Positions 32,717 through 42,191 are shown, counted from the stretch's first letter. The stretch: 64,000 nucleotides of DNA from Micromonospora sp. FIMYZ51 (GCF_038246755.1 NZ_CP134706.1:2046001-2110000), one strand, 5' to 3'. Notes: generated by a model from the letters alone, not told the origin. Translations and numbers: made by a program.

Positions 32717-33407
32717 GGGCTGTTGCCGGGGTTGCCGCGGGACGGGCAGCGGGCCGTGTTGGTGTACGAGGGTGGCGAGCGGCGGCAGGCACAGGTGCTG
32801 TTGGCGGAGGCGCTCGGGTTGGCGCAGATGTTCATTGCGTACCAGCCGGCTGCCGAGTTGTTGTGGCGGGTGGCGGATCGGGCGATGGTGGCGGCGCAGG
32901 AGTCCGGTGATCCGGAGGCGATCGCGTGTGCGGGGTGGTTTCTGCGTCAGGTGCATCGGGACGCCGGGGATTGGGATACCGCGATGGCGGTGACGCTTGA
33001 CGTGTTGTCGGCTCTGGAGCGGCAGGTGGCCGATGGGGGCACGAATCTGCTGGCGTTGTGGGGTGCGTTGAACTTCGAGGCCGCGTATACGGCTGCTCGT
33101 GCGGGTGAGGAAGGGCGGGCCTGGCGGTACTGGGATCGTGCGGACCAGGTGGCGCAGCGCCTGCCGCAGGGTTTCTACCAGCCGCAGACGTCGTTTTCCC
33201 GGGTCATCATGGGCGCGCACGCGGTGACGGTGGCGGTGGAGTTGCAGAAGTCGGGTGAGGCGGTGCGGCAGGCTCGTCGTCATGATGCGGCGGCGATTCC
33301 GTCGAGGCCGCGTCGGGCACGCCATCTCCTTGGATTTGCTCGACGGGCCACGCTCCACCCGCACCGATGCTCGTGATCTGGCGATAAAGGTTGGCCTCGC
33401 TTCATAG
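32717..33407 (+). pseudogene. truncated copy of the XRE-TPR regulator at 23013-24224
   Basis: Near-identical to 23415-24211 at the DNA level, strongest from about 33100 onward. The N-terminal HTH region is missing, and 122 bp corresponding to 24024-24145 are deleted, which puts the C-terminus out of frame before the shared ending (GGTTGGCCTCGC then TAG). It lies outside element 2, in direct orientation, directly after the second serine hydrolase. It is non-functional as a regulator. Confidence 0.85.
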
Positions 33408-33454
33408 GGCCAGCCTGTCGTCCTGGCTGCCGGCGAAGAGTGGATCAGCGATGG

Positions 33455-33547
33455 TCATCGTGCGACGAGGCTGAATCGCTGGTTGGTGCCGCCGTGGCAG
33501 TCGTAGAGCTGGACCCCAGCCGGGGATCGGGCCGCGTTCACCATTGC
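33455..33547 (-). pseudogene. C-terminal scrap of a ricin-type lectin domain
   Basis: About 30 residues on the minus strand (NAARSPAGVQLYDCHGG then TNQRFSLVAR and stop) match the end of a ricin B/CBM13 beta-trefoil unit (V-Q-L-Y-D-C-x-G-G-x-N-Q-x-W/F). Nothing upstream continues the domain. It is evidently the tail of a deleted secreted carbohydrate-binding protein. Confidence 0.6.
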
Positions 33548-33635
33548 GACAATGACCGGTGGGGCGCCCGCGACGCGGCGCGCCCCACCGATCACAGCGG
33601 TGTCGTGTTGCGGTTGTCGGGGTTGGACCCTGCGG

Positions 33636-35561
33636 CTACCAGGTGAGCAGGGCGGATCGGATCTCGGCGCGGAACAGCTCGGCGTTGATCGTCGCCACGG
33701 CGTTGTCCAGCGACACCGTCGAGCAGGTGGTGCAGAGGTACTGATTGTCCACGAATGTGCCGTACACAAAGACCCGCTCGCTCACGACGCCGCCCGACTT
33801 GACCGGCAGGGCCATCCTGCCCGCGTTGGTGCGGACGTAGACCCAGCCGTTCGAGCAACCGACCTGGGCACACGGCACGTTGTAGCTGCCGCCCTTGAAG
33901 TGGTTGCGCATGAGGGCGATGAACTGGGCGGCCACGGCGCCCTTGCCCTGCGCGTTGGCCTCCGCCGTCACGATCGCCGCCAGCGGGCTACCGCCACCCA
34001 CGCCGGTGTTCATCGGCTGGTAGAACTCGGTGCGGAACTGCCCGGTGCCGAGCAGGGTGCCGTCCTCCACTCCTTCGTAGAGCCGGCCCATGTCGACGAG
34101 GGTGGTGAAGTTGCGCTTCCCGCCGAGGTACGCGCAACCGGCCTGGTCCTGATCGATGGTGGTCGAGGTCATCCCGGCGGCGTTCGCCGCGTTCTGGACC
34201 GCGGCCAACCCGTATCGCAGGACGACGCCCCTGGTCGTGCGGTTGTCCGAGATGGACATCATGTTGTCCTTGCCGAAGTCGAGGGTGCTGGTGACCCGGT
34301 TGGCCACCACCTCGTCGGCCGGGATCGGGCAGGCGTCCTTCGTGTTCGCGTTGAACGGGCTGTTCGGGTAGTTGTAGTAGGTGAACGACGAGTTGAGCGA
34401 TTCGCCGTTGCGCACGCTGCGCATGACGGTGAGGTTGTGCACCGCCTTGATGGAGCTGGCCGGCTCGTACTGCAAGGTGGTTCGCAGGCCGGTGCTCTGG
34501 CTGCCGCCCACCCGCTTGAGGTAGAAGCCGAAGTCGGCGGTGGGTAGCCCATCGGCGTCGGTGTACGCGGGTGCGATGAGGTCGGAAAGCCGTCGGGTCT
34601 CCGCGTTCACATTGTCGATCATGAGAGCGTCGTAGCGGCGTACGCCGCCGACCAGGTACGTGTCCACGTCGAACACTCGTGCCCCGTGCTGTGCCGCGAC
34701 GTTGAGCGCCTGGCTCAGCGAGGTGAGGCCGAAATGCACCCAGGATGCCTTGGCGTCGCTGCCCGAGTTGTGCACCTGGATGAAGTTGTACGTGCCGTCG
34801 GCCTGACGTTCCAGGTTGGTGATCCGTCCGCCGAAGTCGTTCATCTTCTGCCGGACCGAGGCAGCGCTCTGGTTGAGCCACCACTGCCAGGACTTGGCAT
34901 CGGTCCCGGTGTTGGCGACGTAGATGGCGGAGTACACCTTGGTGCCCCCGACGGTGTGTGTCTCCAGGTCGATCAGACGCTTCACCGGGTCGCCCGCGTT
35001 GGGCTTGTTCGCCGCCAGGAAATCACCGACCGCCGCCGAGGTGACGCCGCTCGACCACCACCAGGTGCGCGCGGCGGAGCCGGTGTTGGAGACCATCACC
35101 ACGGCATACCGGACCTGGCCGTTGATCACGTACGGATCGATGTCGATCAGCCGGGCGGTGTGCTGGTTGATCTTCTGGCCCACCTCGGCGAAGGTGAGGC
35201 TCGGGTACCACCACCAGCCGGGCACCGCGTACGCGCCCGAGTCACGGACCATGACGACGGTGTAGGTGCCGGCAGCGGCGTCGTACACCTCGATGTCGGT
35301 CAACCTGGCGTCGTGCTCGTTGATTCGGTCCGTCACGAACTGCTCGGTGACGTTGGTGTAGGACCACCATCCGGTGACCACGGACACCGACTTGTCATCG
35401 GTGAGCGCGTCGGCATCGGCGTGTGCCGGTCGCTGGCCGCTCCAGACGGCGGCGACGGCGGCGACGACGAGCGCCAACAGCAGCGCGCCGAGCCGCTGAT
35501 GGCTGATGAGAACCGACGAGTTGGTGCGGCTGACGCTCAGCAGCCGATCGGTTTCTGTCAT
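33636..35561 (-). CDS. secreted serine hydrolase with five tandem repeats (polyglycine-hydrolase-like)
   Basis: 641 residues from ATG 35561 (GGGGAGG just upstream; an in-frame ATG at 35627 also has a ribosome-binding site). A membrane/signal segment (LGALLLALVVAAVAAVW) is followed by five repeats of about 50 residues with W-W-W, ARLIDIDPY and YAVVMVSNTG elements (about 55-300). The catalytic domain is beta-lactamase-like: S-x-x-K in PASSIKAVH (about residue 369) and a Y-x-N-like YYNYP. This arrangement (BTRD1-type repeats plus beta-lactamase fold) matches polyglycine hydrolases, proteases best known from fungi. The natural substrate here is unknown. Confidence 0.75.
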   Translation of the reverse strand: MTETDRLLSVSRTNSSVLISHQRLGALLLALVVAAVAAVWSGQRPAHADADALTDDKSVSVVTGWWSYTNVTEQFVTDRINEHDARLTDIEVYDAAAGTYTVVMVRDSGAYAVPGWWWYPSLTFAEVGQKINQHTARLIDIDPYVINGQVRYAVVMVSNTGSAARTWWWSSGVTSAAVGDFLAANKPNAGDPVKRLIDLETHTVGGTKVYSAIYVANTGTDAKSWQWWLNQSAASVRQKMNDFGGRITNLERQADGTYNFIQVHNSGSDAKASWVHFGLTSLSQALNVAAQHGARVFDVDTYLVGGVRRYDALMIDNVNAETRRLSDLIAPAYTDADGLPTADFGFYLKRVGGSQSTGLRTTLQYEPASSIKAVHNLTVMRSVRNGESLNSSFTYYNYPNSPFNANTKDACPIPADEVVANRVTSTLDFGKDNMMSISDNRTTRGVVLRYGLAAVQNAANAAGMTSTTIDQDQAGCAYLGGKRNFTTLVDMGRLYEGVEDGTLLGTGQFRTEFYQPMNTGVGGGSPLAAIVTAEANAQGKGAVAAQFIALMRNHFKGGSYNVPCAQVGCSNGWVYVRTNAGRMALPVKSGGVVSERVFVYGTFVDNQYLCTTCSTVSLDNAVATINAELFRAEIRSALLTW

Positions 35562-36008
35562 GGGGCCTCCCCTTCGGTCGCGCGGTAACGTCGCCGGCCC
35601 TCGCGCTGTCACGTGCCGGAAGTTCATGTCGTGTTCCTTCCTCGATCTGCTGGGCGGGGACGATCCCGCCCATGGACGGTGGCACGCGTTTCCGCCGGGC
35701 GCGGGGCATCCTGGACGCCACTGGACGCCGCTGGACACGGGCAATTGGGACCGAAATCCCGGGTGGACCCTGGTGACGGCCGGCACCGTCGAACCGACCT
35801 GCCGGGTACCGGCCATGACCCTCGACCCGGGTTCCGAGCCCCGGCGACGATCGCCCACCACGATGGACGGACGAGGCGAAGGCAAGCGCCTTCCCGAAGT
35901 CTGGGTGCATTGACGGATATCGGTCGGTTTGCTGCCGGTGCCCAACCGGGATGATTACGCTCCCGGACATCAGCGCCCACCGCCGGGCGGCCAGCACGCG
36001 GAGGCCGC
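35562..36008. other. divergent intergenic region
   Basis: 447 bp between the minus-strand hydrolase and the plus-strand AfsR-like gene. Apart from an alternative upstream start of the hydrolase (35627), no gene or repeat is recognised. It should hold both promoters. Confidence 0.4.
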
Positions 36009-38630
36009 ATGTCCGACCAACGGGTACGTCCCGACGCCCGACCGGCGATCGACCGAGTGTCTGAGGCATCCCGTTCCACGCTCGCGATCGTGCGCGAGTC
36101 CGCCGACGTGCGGACGGTGCACGATCTGGCCGGGCTGCTGCGCCAGCTCCGGCGCCGACACGCCCGGCAGCAGGGCGACACCCCATTGACGTACCGGCAG
36201 TTGGCGGCGAAGACCGGCTGGTCGCGCGGCATCATCGGGGAGTACTTCGCGGGAAACGTGCTGCCCTCGACCGAGCGCTTCGACATCCTGACCGGCCTGC
36301 TCGGCGCCACCGGAGTCGAGCAGGGGGCGCTGGCCACCGCGCGCGACCGGGTCGAGGAAGGTCGGCGGCAGCCGAACCCGGCCGACGGGCAGGAGGAAGC
36401 CGAAGTCCCGGTGGCCCAGGCGAGCGCCCCGGCAGCAGGTGCCGCCCGGAGATCGACCGTCGTGCCGCACCAGCTACCACCGGCCCTGGCCAGCTTCGTC
36501 GGCCGTACCGCGCAACTCGCCCAACTCGACGTCGCGTGCGGCGTCGACAACGGGTCTGCCGTCCCCGGGGCAGGTGGCCCCGGTGAACCCGCCGCGACGA
36601 GCGTGGTGTTGTCCGGCACCGCCGGGGTCGGCAAGACGACCCTGGCGGTGTACTGGGCGCACCGGGTCGCCGAGCGCTACCCGGACGGACAGCTCTACGT
36701 CAACCTCCGGGGATTCGACCCCGCCGGCCCGATGACGACGCCCGCCGAAGCGGTTCGGGGGTTCCTTGAGGCCCTCGACGTGCCGCCCGAACGCATCCCC
36801 GCTCACCTGCCTGCACAGGTGGGGCTGTACCGAAGCCTTCTCGCCGGCCGGCGGATGCTGGTGGTGCTGGACAACGCCCACGACGCCGACCAGGTTCGCC
36901 CCCTGCTGCCCGGCAGCCCAGGCTGCCTGGCGTTGGTGACCAGCCGCAACCGTCTCGCCGGCCTGGTCGCCGCCGAGGGAGCCCGACCGATCACCGTGGA
37001 CCTGCTCACCGTCGAGGAGGCCCGGCAGATGCTGGCCCGACGCCTCGGTGCCGACCGGTTGACGGTCGAACCACGGGCCGTCGACGAGATGATCGAGCGG
37101 TGCGCGCGGTTGCCGCTCGCGCTGGCCGTGGTCGCCGCCCGAGGACTGGCGCACCCGGGGTTTCCCCTGGCCACCCTCGCCGCCGAACTGCGGCAGACGC
37201 GGCGCCTACGCGACGCGTTCGACGGTGGTGACGTCGGTACCGATGTGCAGGCGGTCTTCTCCTGGTCGTACCAGAGCCTCACTCCGCCCGCCGCGCGCCT
37301 GTTCCGGCTGCTCGGCTGCCACTGCGGGCCGGAGATCGGGATACCCGCCGCCGCCAGCCTGGCTGGACTGCCCCGCGATCAGGTGCACCGGCTGCTGGCA
37401 GAGCTGGCCAACGCCCACCTCGTCACCGAACACGCGCCGGGCAGGTTCGGCACCCACGACCTGTTACGCGGGTACGCGGCCGAACTGATCGAGAGCACCG
37501 AGACACCCGGGACCCACCGCGCGGCAATCCAACGCGGCCTCGACCACTACCTGCACTCGGCACACAGCGCCGCGCTGCGGTTGCAGCCCAGCTGGGATCC
37601 GATCCCGCTGGCCGCTGCCCCACCCGGGGTGGTGCCCGAGGCGATCAGCGACCACCGCCACGCGCTGGCCTGGTTCACCGCCGAGCATCGCGTCCTCCTC
37701 GCGGCGGTCGCCCACGCGGCGCGTATCGGGTTCGAGGGGCACGCGTGGCGGCTGGCACGCACCCTGGTGGACTTCCTGCAACGCCGGGGCCACTGGTTCG
37801 ACCTGGTCGACGCGCAGCAGACCGCCCTGGCCGCGGCGCGGCGGGCGAACGACCCGTCCGGGCAGGCCAGCGCCCACCGCGACCTCGCCCGGGTGCTGGC
37901 CCGGACAGGCGAGCGGGAGAGGGCGGAGAGTCACTACCGCGCGGCGCTGAAGCTCTTCGGTGAGCTCGACGACTGCACCGGCCAGGCGCGTACCCATCGG
38001 GCGTTCGGCGCGATGCTGGATCGACTCGGTCGGCACACCGAGGTCCTGTACCACGCGCAACGGGCCGCGGATCTGTATCGGGCCGTCGGTCACCTGTCCG
38101 GGGAGGCCAGCGCGCAGAACGGGATCGGTTGGGCGTACGCGCAACTCGGCCAGTACGGGCCGGCGCTCGAACACTGCCGGCGGGCATTGGTACTGCTGCG
38201 TCGAACCGACGACCGGCACGGCGAGGCGAACACCTGGGACAGTCTCGGCTTCATCTACGACCGTCTCGGCCGCCATCGTCGAGCGGTCCGGTGTTACCAC
38301 CGGGCGCTGCGCCTGTTCGTGCAGATCGGTGACCGGTACGACGAGGCGGAGAGCCTGATCCGGCTCGGTGCCAGCCGACGCTCGTCGGGCGACCGGGCGG
38401 GTGCCGCGCGCACCTGGCAGCGGGCCCTGCGCATCCTTGACGATCTCGGTCATCCCGACGCGGAGTGCGTCCGCGAGCAGCTCGTCCGCACCCGGGGCGG
38501 GCGACAGGAGCGCGCGACGAGCAGAAGACAAGCCCGATGGCTGTCGGTGCGGCGCCGAAAGATGGTGCCGAGAGATCGGCTTTCCCACCGACAGGGTTCT
38601 TGTTCGCGTACGCCCGACCGGCCTCACTGA
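36009..38630 (+). CDS. AfsR-like STAND regulator: XRE HTH, NB-ARC ATPase, TPR
   Basis: 873 residues. An N-terminal HTH (about 35-110: LRQLRRRHARQQGDTPLTYRQLAAKTGWSRGIIGEYFAGNVLP) replaces the SARP domain of AfsR. The NB-ARC NTPase starts at SFVGR (about 163), with Walker A GTAGVGKTT (about 203), Walker B RMLVVLDNA, RNBS-like LALVTSRNRL, GLPL-like RLPLALAVVAARG and a winged helix (VFSWSYQSLTPPAARLFRLL). At least five TPRs fill about 580-830. It is a signal-transducing ATPase that binds DNA or controls transcription; targets unknown. Confidence 0.85.
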   Translation: MSDQRVRPDARPAIDRVSEASRSTLAIVRESADVRTVHDLAGLLRQLRRRHARQQGDTPLTYRQLAAKTGWSRGIIGEYFAGNVLPSTERFDILTGLLGATGVEQGALATARDRVEEGRRQPNPADGQEEAEVPVAQASAPAAGAARRSTVVPHQLPPALASFVGRTAQLAQLDVACGVDNGSAVPGAGGPGEPAATSVVLSGTAGVGKTTLAVYWAHRVAERYPDGQLYVNLRGFDPAGPMTTPAEAVRGFLEALDVPPERIPAHLPAQVGLYRSLLAGRRMLVVLDNAHDADQVRPLLPGSPGCLALVTSRNRLAGLVAAEGARPITVDLLTVEEARQMLARRLGADRLTVEPRAVDEMIERCARLPLALAVVAARGLAHPGFPLATLAAELRQTRRLRDAFDGGDVGTDVQAVFSWSYQSLTPPAARLFRLLGCHCGPEIGIPAAASLAGLPRDQVHRLLAELANAHLVTEHAPGRFGTHDLLRGYAAELIESTETPGTHRAAIQRGLDHYLHSAHSAALRLQPSWDPIPLAAAPPGVVPEAISDHRHALAWFTAEHRVLLAAVAHAARIGFEGHAWRLARTLVDFLQRRGHWFDLVDAQQTALAAARRANDPSGQASAHRDLARVLARTGERERAESHYRAALKLFGELDDCTGQARTHRAFGAMLDRLGRHTEVLYHAQRAADLYRAVGHLSGEASAQNGIGWAYAQLGQYGPALEHCRRALVLLRRTDDRHGEANTWDSLGFIYDRLGRHRRAVRCYHRALRLFVQIGDRYDEAESLIRLGASRRSSGDRAGAARTWQRALRILDDLGHPDAECVREQLVRTRGGRQERATSRRQARWLSVRRRKMVPRDRLSHRQGSCSRTPDRPH

Positions 38631-38661
38631 GGTCCGGCGCCGCTGCCTAGGAAAGCGCGCC

Positions 38662-39402
38662 TCAGTTGAACCGGCGGACCTGATCGCGGCGGTGACCCCA
38701 GACGGTGAGCCCGGCGAAGATCGTGATCCATACTGCGAGCATCACCAGTGACAGCGGCCCGACGGGCTCCCCGGTGAGCGCGACCAGCACCAGGTCGGTC
38801 GCGCCCCGGGTGGGTACGAAGGGTGCGATCTGCTCGATGATTCGCGGCGTGTCCGCCTCGTCGAAGAACATCCCGCCGGCCACCGCCAGTGGCAGGAAGC
38901 CGATGCTGTTGGCGATGGCCGCCACCCGCATCGTCATCAGGTAGCCCATCGCCAGCCCCAGTAGGGTGAAGGTCACCACCGTGATCAGCAGCGCCCCCGC
39001 TGCCAGCAGCACCCGTGACGGCGGAGCCGAGGCGGCGGTGAACACTCCGGCCACCAGCAGGATCGGGATGATCGCTGCGGCGACGACCGCGAGCCCGACC
39101 AGCAGGTAGCCGAACATCTGCGGCGCGATCCCGCCGGGCAGGGTGCGCAGATAATGCCCCCAGACCGATTCCCGTTGCGCGGCGATCGCAACGCTGAAGT
39201 GGGCGACGCAGGCCATGAGCACCCCGAACACCACAAGGGTCGCGGTGGCCGAGGTGATCGCCGCCGCATCCTGCCCGATGAACGGTACGACGAAGAACAC
39301 CATGACTCCGACCGGGACCAGTGCCACGGTCAGGAACATCGTGGGCGTACGGATGGTCTCGGCGAGGTTTCGCCGGGTGTAGGTCATGGTCAATGAGGAC
39401 AT
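38662..39402 (-). CDS. ABC-2 type transporter permease
   Basis: 246 residues, six membrane helices (MFLTVALVPVGVMVFFVVPF, VVFGVLMACVAHFSVAIAA, MFGYLLVGLAVVAAAIIPILLVAGVF, LLAAGALLITVVTFTLLGLAMGYL, IGFLPLAVAGGMFF, LSLVMLAVWITIFAGLTVW). The conserved central E-x-x-x-x-Y/H-x-R-T-L-P-like turn is present. It ends a four-gene operon (TetR, SDR, ATPase, permease), 16 bp after the ATPase. Drug or lipid export is likely. Confidence 0.82.
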   Translation of the reverse strand: MSSLTMTYTRRNLAETIRTPTMFLTVALVPVGVMVFFVVPFIGQDAAAITSATATLVVFGVLMACVAHFSVAIAAQRESVWGHYLRTLPGGIAPQMFGYLLVGLAVVAAAIIPILLVAGVFTAASAPPSRVLLAAGALLITVVTFTLLGLAMGYLMTMRVAAIANSIGFLPLAVAGGMFFDEADTPRIIEQIAPFVPTRGATDLVLVALTGEPVGPLSLVMLAVWITIFAGLTVWGHRRDQVRRFN

Positions 39403-39418
39403 GGAACGGCCTTTCGGG

Positions 39419-40297
39419 TCAGGTGGTCCGCCGGTCGCCGGTGATCGCCAGGAAGGCGTCCTCCAGCGATGCGGCTTCGATCTCGATGTCGGTAAAGGAC
39501 GCGCCGGAGGCCACCAGTTCCCGGACCAGCGCGGTGGCGTCGTTGGTGAGCAGATGGGTGCGGTCGGCGTCTCGCTCGATCGAGGCGACCGCGCGTAGCG
39601 CGGGCAGCACCGGGTCGGTCAGGGTGACCCGTTTGAGCCGGACCTGGCTGCGGATCTCGGCGACACTGCCGTCGGCGATGATCCGGCCGTGGTTCATCAC
39701 CACGACCCGGTCGGCCAGCGCCTCTACCTCCTCGATGTAGTGGCTGGTCAGCAGGACGGCTCCGCCGTCGGCGTGGAAGGAACGGATGCCGTCCCACAGC
39801 GCCCGCCGGGCGTCCACGTCGAGACCGGTGGTGGGCTCGTCCAGGAACACCAGTCGGGGCCGCCCGACGAAGGCCAGCGCGACCGCGACCCGCCGCTGCT
39901 GTCCGCCGGAAAGGCCGCCGGCCTGCCGGTCGGCCAGCGGGGTGAGGTCGAAGCGGTCAAGTAGTTCGGCCCGGTCCACCGGATCGGGGAAGTGCGCCGC
40001 GACGAAGTCCACAAGTTCGGCGACCCGCCAGGTTTCCGGGAGCCCGGTCTCCTGCGGCGTCACACCGATGACACGGCGGGTCGACTCGCTGCGCGGGTCG
40101 CCGCCGCACAGTTCGACACGGCCGGAACTGGGCCGCAGCAGGCCCGTCATGACGTTGATCAGTGTGGACTTTCCGGCACCGTTGGGGCCAAGCAATCCGA
40201 GTACCTGCCCGGCAGGGATATCCAGGGACACGCCGTCAAGCGCGGTCGTGTCGTTGTACCGGCGGGTGAGGTCGATTGCGCGGGCGAGGACGGTCAT
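39419..40297 (-). CDS. ABC transporter ATP-binding protein
   Basis: 292 residues from ATG 40297, which overlaps the SDR stop by four bases. Walker A GPNGAGKST, signature LSGGQQRRVAVALAF, Walker B RLVFLDEPTTGLD, H-loop TSHYIEEVEAL. The C-terminal 90 residues form the DrrA-type extension. Pairs with the permease encoded downstream. Confidence 0.9.
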   Translation of the reverse strand: MTVLARAIDLTRRYNDTTALDGVSLDIPAGQVLGLLGPNGAGKSTLINVMTGLLRPSSGRVELCGGDPRSESTRRVIGVTPQETGLPETWRVAELVDFVAAHFPDPVDRAELLDRFDLTPLADRQAGGLSGGQQRRVAVALAFVGRPRLVFLDEPTTGLDVDARRALWDGIRSFHADGGAVLLTSHYIEEVEALADRVVVMNHGRIIADGSVAEIRSQVRLKRVTLTDPVLPALRAVASIERDADRTHLLTNDATALVRELVASGASFTDIEIEAASLEDAFLAITGDRRTT

Positions 40298-41067
40298 GAG
40301 GCGGCCTCCGGGACCTGTCGGTTCGGGGCGGACATGATCGACGGGATGTCGGGGAAGGCGAACGGGCCCGGCTCGCCGTGCGGCACGACCGGCCACGCCT
40401 GTCCGGTCCCGCCGCGTGTCAGCACCAGTTCGGCGACCTCGGCGACCCGTTCGGGCGACAGGACCGCCACGCCCAGGTCGCTGATGAACGGGATCGCCTC
40501 CCCCAGGATCGGGGTGTCGATGAAGGTGGGGCAGAGCGCGTTGACGGTGACGCCCCGGTCGGCCACGACCGGCGCGACGGAGCGGACCAGCCCGATCACG
40601 GCGTGTTTGGTGGCCGCGTAGAGCGGGTTCATCGGGCTCTCGCTCAAGCCGGCGAGGCTGGAGGTGGCCAGGATCGCGCCGGAACCCTGGGCGGTGAATA
40701 CCTCCAGGGCGGCGTGCAGCCCGTAGACCACCCCGTCGAGATTGACCGAGACCAGGTCGCGGTAGTGCTCGGGCCGGAAATCCTCGATGAAGCTGCCCTG
40801 TTCACCGATTCCGGCGTTCAGCACGGCGATGTCGAGGCTGCCGAAGTGCGTGGTCGCGGTTCGGACGGCGGCGAAGTTGTCGCTCGGCCGGGTGACGTCG
40901 GTACGGACAAAGGCGCCGGCAACCTCCCGGGCGACCGTCTCGCCGGCCGGATCGACGTCGGCGATGACGACGCGGGCGCCGCCAGATGCGAAGCGGCGGG
41001 CGATGGCCGCGCCGATTCCGCTGGCTCCGCCGGTGACGAGTGCGACTCTGCCGTCGAGGGGGTTCAT
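40294..41067 (-). CDS. SDR-family oxidoreductase
   Basis: 257 residues from ATG 41067. Classical SDR: NAD(P) motif TGGASGIG, NAG motif (LNAGIG), catalytic Ser region ATSSLAG, Y-x-x-x-K in YAATK, and NALCPTFIDTP after beta-6. The C-terminus lacks the usual VDGG ending and runs into a Pro-rich tail. It is translationally coupled to the TetR gene upstream (ATGA) and the ABC ATPase downstream, suggesting that it modifies a compound handled by the exporter. Confidence 0.87.
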   Translation of the reverse strand: MNPLDGRVALVTGGASGIGAAIARRFASGGARVVIADVDPAGETVAREVAGAFVRTDVTRPSDNFAAVRTATTHFGSLDIAVLNAGIGEQGSFIEDFRPEHYRDLVSVNLDGVVYGLHAALEVFTAQGSGAILATSSLAGLSESPMNPLYAATKHAVIGLVRSVAPVVADRGVTVNALCPTFIDTPILGEAIPFISDLGVAVLSPERVAEVAELVLTRGGTGQAWPVVPHGEPGPFAFPDIPSIMSAPNRQVPEAAS

Positions 41068-41711
41068 GTCTGCTCCGTGGTGGACGGGACCGGCCGGGTG
41101 GCGTGGTCGATAGCGGTGGTGATCTCCCGCAGGTAACGGTCGATGTCGAGGTCGGGATCCCGGGACAGCGCGGTGGGTACGGCGTCGATCACGCCGCGCA
41201 CGATCCGGGCCATGACGGTGACGTCGAAGTCCCGGAATTCGCCGCATTCCTGCCCCGCCGCGAACAGTTGCTCCAGCGGCAGCAGCATTTGCCGGTCGAA
41301 TGCGGCTGGGTCGGTGTCGGGCAGGTCAGCCAGGCCACCGCTGGTGAGAATCTCAACGAGCGCGATCATCCGGGCCGGATGGGCGCGCATGTATTCCAGG
41401 TTCGAGCTGAGGTAGGCGCGCAGCTGGCCGGCCGGCGTGGTCTCGGCGTCGATCATCGGGGCCATGAACGCTGCCGCATCGGTGTAGACGGTGGTGACGA
41501 CCTGGGCGATCAGCTCGGACTTGCCCGCGAAGTGGTACGAGATCAGTCCGCGGCTGATCCCGGCACGGGTGCCGATCTTGCCCATCGACGCGCGGTGGTA
41601 ACCGACCTCGGCGATGGTCTCAACGGCGGCGTTCACAATCTGGGCCCGCCGTGCCTCTTCGATGAAGGAGCGTGACTGGCCGTCGTGATCAGAATTTGGC
41701 ACCATGGCCAA
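41064..41711 (-). CDS. TetR-family regulator heading the SDR-ABC operon
   Basis: 215 residues (ATG 41711; Met3 at 41705 is an alternative). HTH: ARRAQIVNAAVETIAEVGYHRASMGKIGTRAGISRGLISYHFAGKSELIAQV, the TetR_N pattern. The C-terminal domain is helical and carries a TetR_C ligand pocket type (EYMRAHPARMIALVEI). First gene of an operon with overlapping neighbours, so it probably represses its own operon. The 96-bp space to the divergent PadR gene contains the promoters. Confidence 0.87.
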   Translation of the reverse strand: MAMVPNSDHDGQSRSFIEEARRAQIVNAAVETIAEVGYHRASMGKIGTRAGISRGLISYHFAGKSELIAQVVTTVYTDAAAFMAPMIDAETTPAGQLRAYLSSNLEYMRAHPARMIALVEILTSGGLADLPDTDPAAFDRQMLLPLEQLFAAGQECGEFRDFDVTVMARIVRGVIDAVPTALSRDPDLDIDRYLREITTAIDHATRPVPSTTEQT

Positions 41712-41807
41712 AAATTTAGCATCACCGCCAAGTGGGCCGCCATGCGCCCAGATCCGGACGCATGGTCATGCTGGCTAGATACTCATGTTGCTTGTGTATT
41801 CGACACC

Positions 41808-42191
41808 ATGCGATCGACCTCGCGCCCCGCGCTGCGGGAACCGTCGTACTTCGTCCTTGCTGCCCTGCTCGGTGGCCCGCTCCACGGTTATGCCGTGATC
41901 AAGCGGGTGACCGAGTTGTCCGATGGGCGGGTGACGCTCGCTGCCGGCTCGCTGTACTCGGTGATCGACCGGCTGCTCGGCGAGGGGCTCATCACCGCCG
42001 ACGGTGAAGAGATCGTCAACGGGCGTGCCCGTCGCTACTACCGGCTCACCGACGAGGGTTACCGCGTACTCGCCGAGGAAGCCGACCGGCTCGCCCGGGC
42101 CGCCCGGGTGGTCATGGACCGCCTGTCGCACCGGAGCTTCCCGCAGGGAAGCACGTCTCAACCTTCTATCGCGAGGATCAGACCAGCATGA
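41808..42191 (+). CDS. PadR-family transcriptional regulator
   Basis: 127 residues from ATG 41808. The winged HTH is typical of PadR: EPSYFVLAALLGGPLHGYAVIKRVTELSDGRVTLAAGSLYSVIDRLLGEGLITADGEEIVNGRARRYYRLTDEG, with a short C-terminal dimerisation helix. Its stop overlaps the ATG of the membrane protein gene (ATGA, 42188-42191). PadR plus membrane-protein pairs are common in actinomycetes and usually respond to drugs. Confidence 0.88.
   Translation: MRSTSRPALREPSYFVLAALLGGPLHGYAVIKRVTELSDGRVTLAAGSLYSVIDRLLGEGLITADGEEIVNGRARRYYRLTDEGYRVLAEEADRLARAARVVMDRLSHRSFPQGSTSQPSIARIRPA

Noticed and set aside
38368..38751. 127-residue plus-strand frame at the end of the AfsR-like gene
   Set aside because: Out-of-phase shadow that spans a real stop and the convergent permease gene; no family features.
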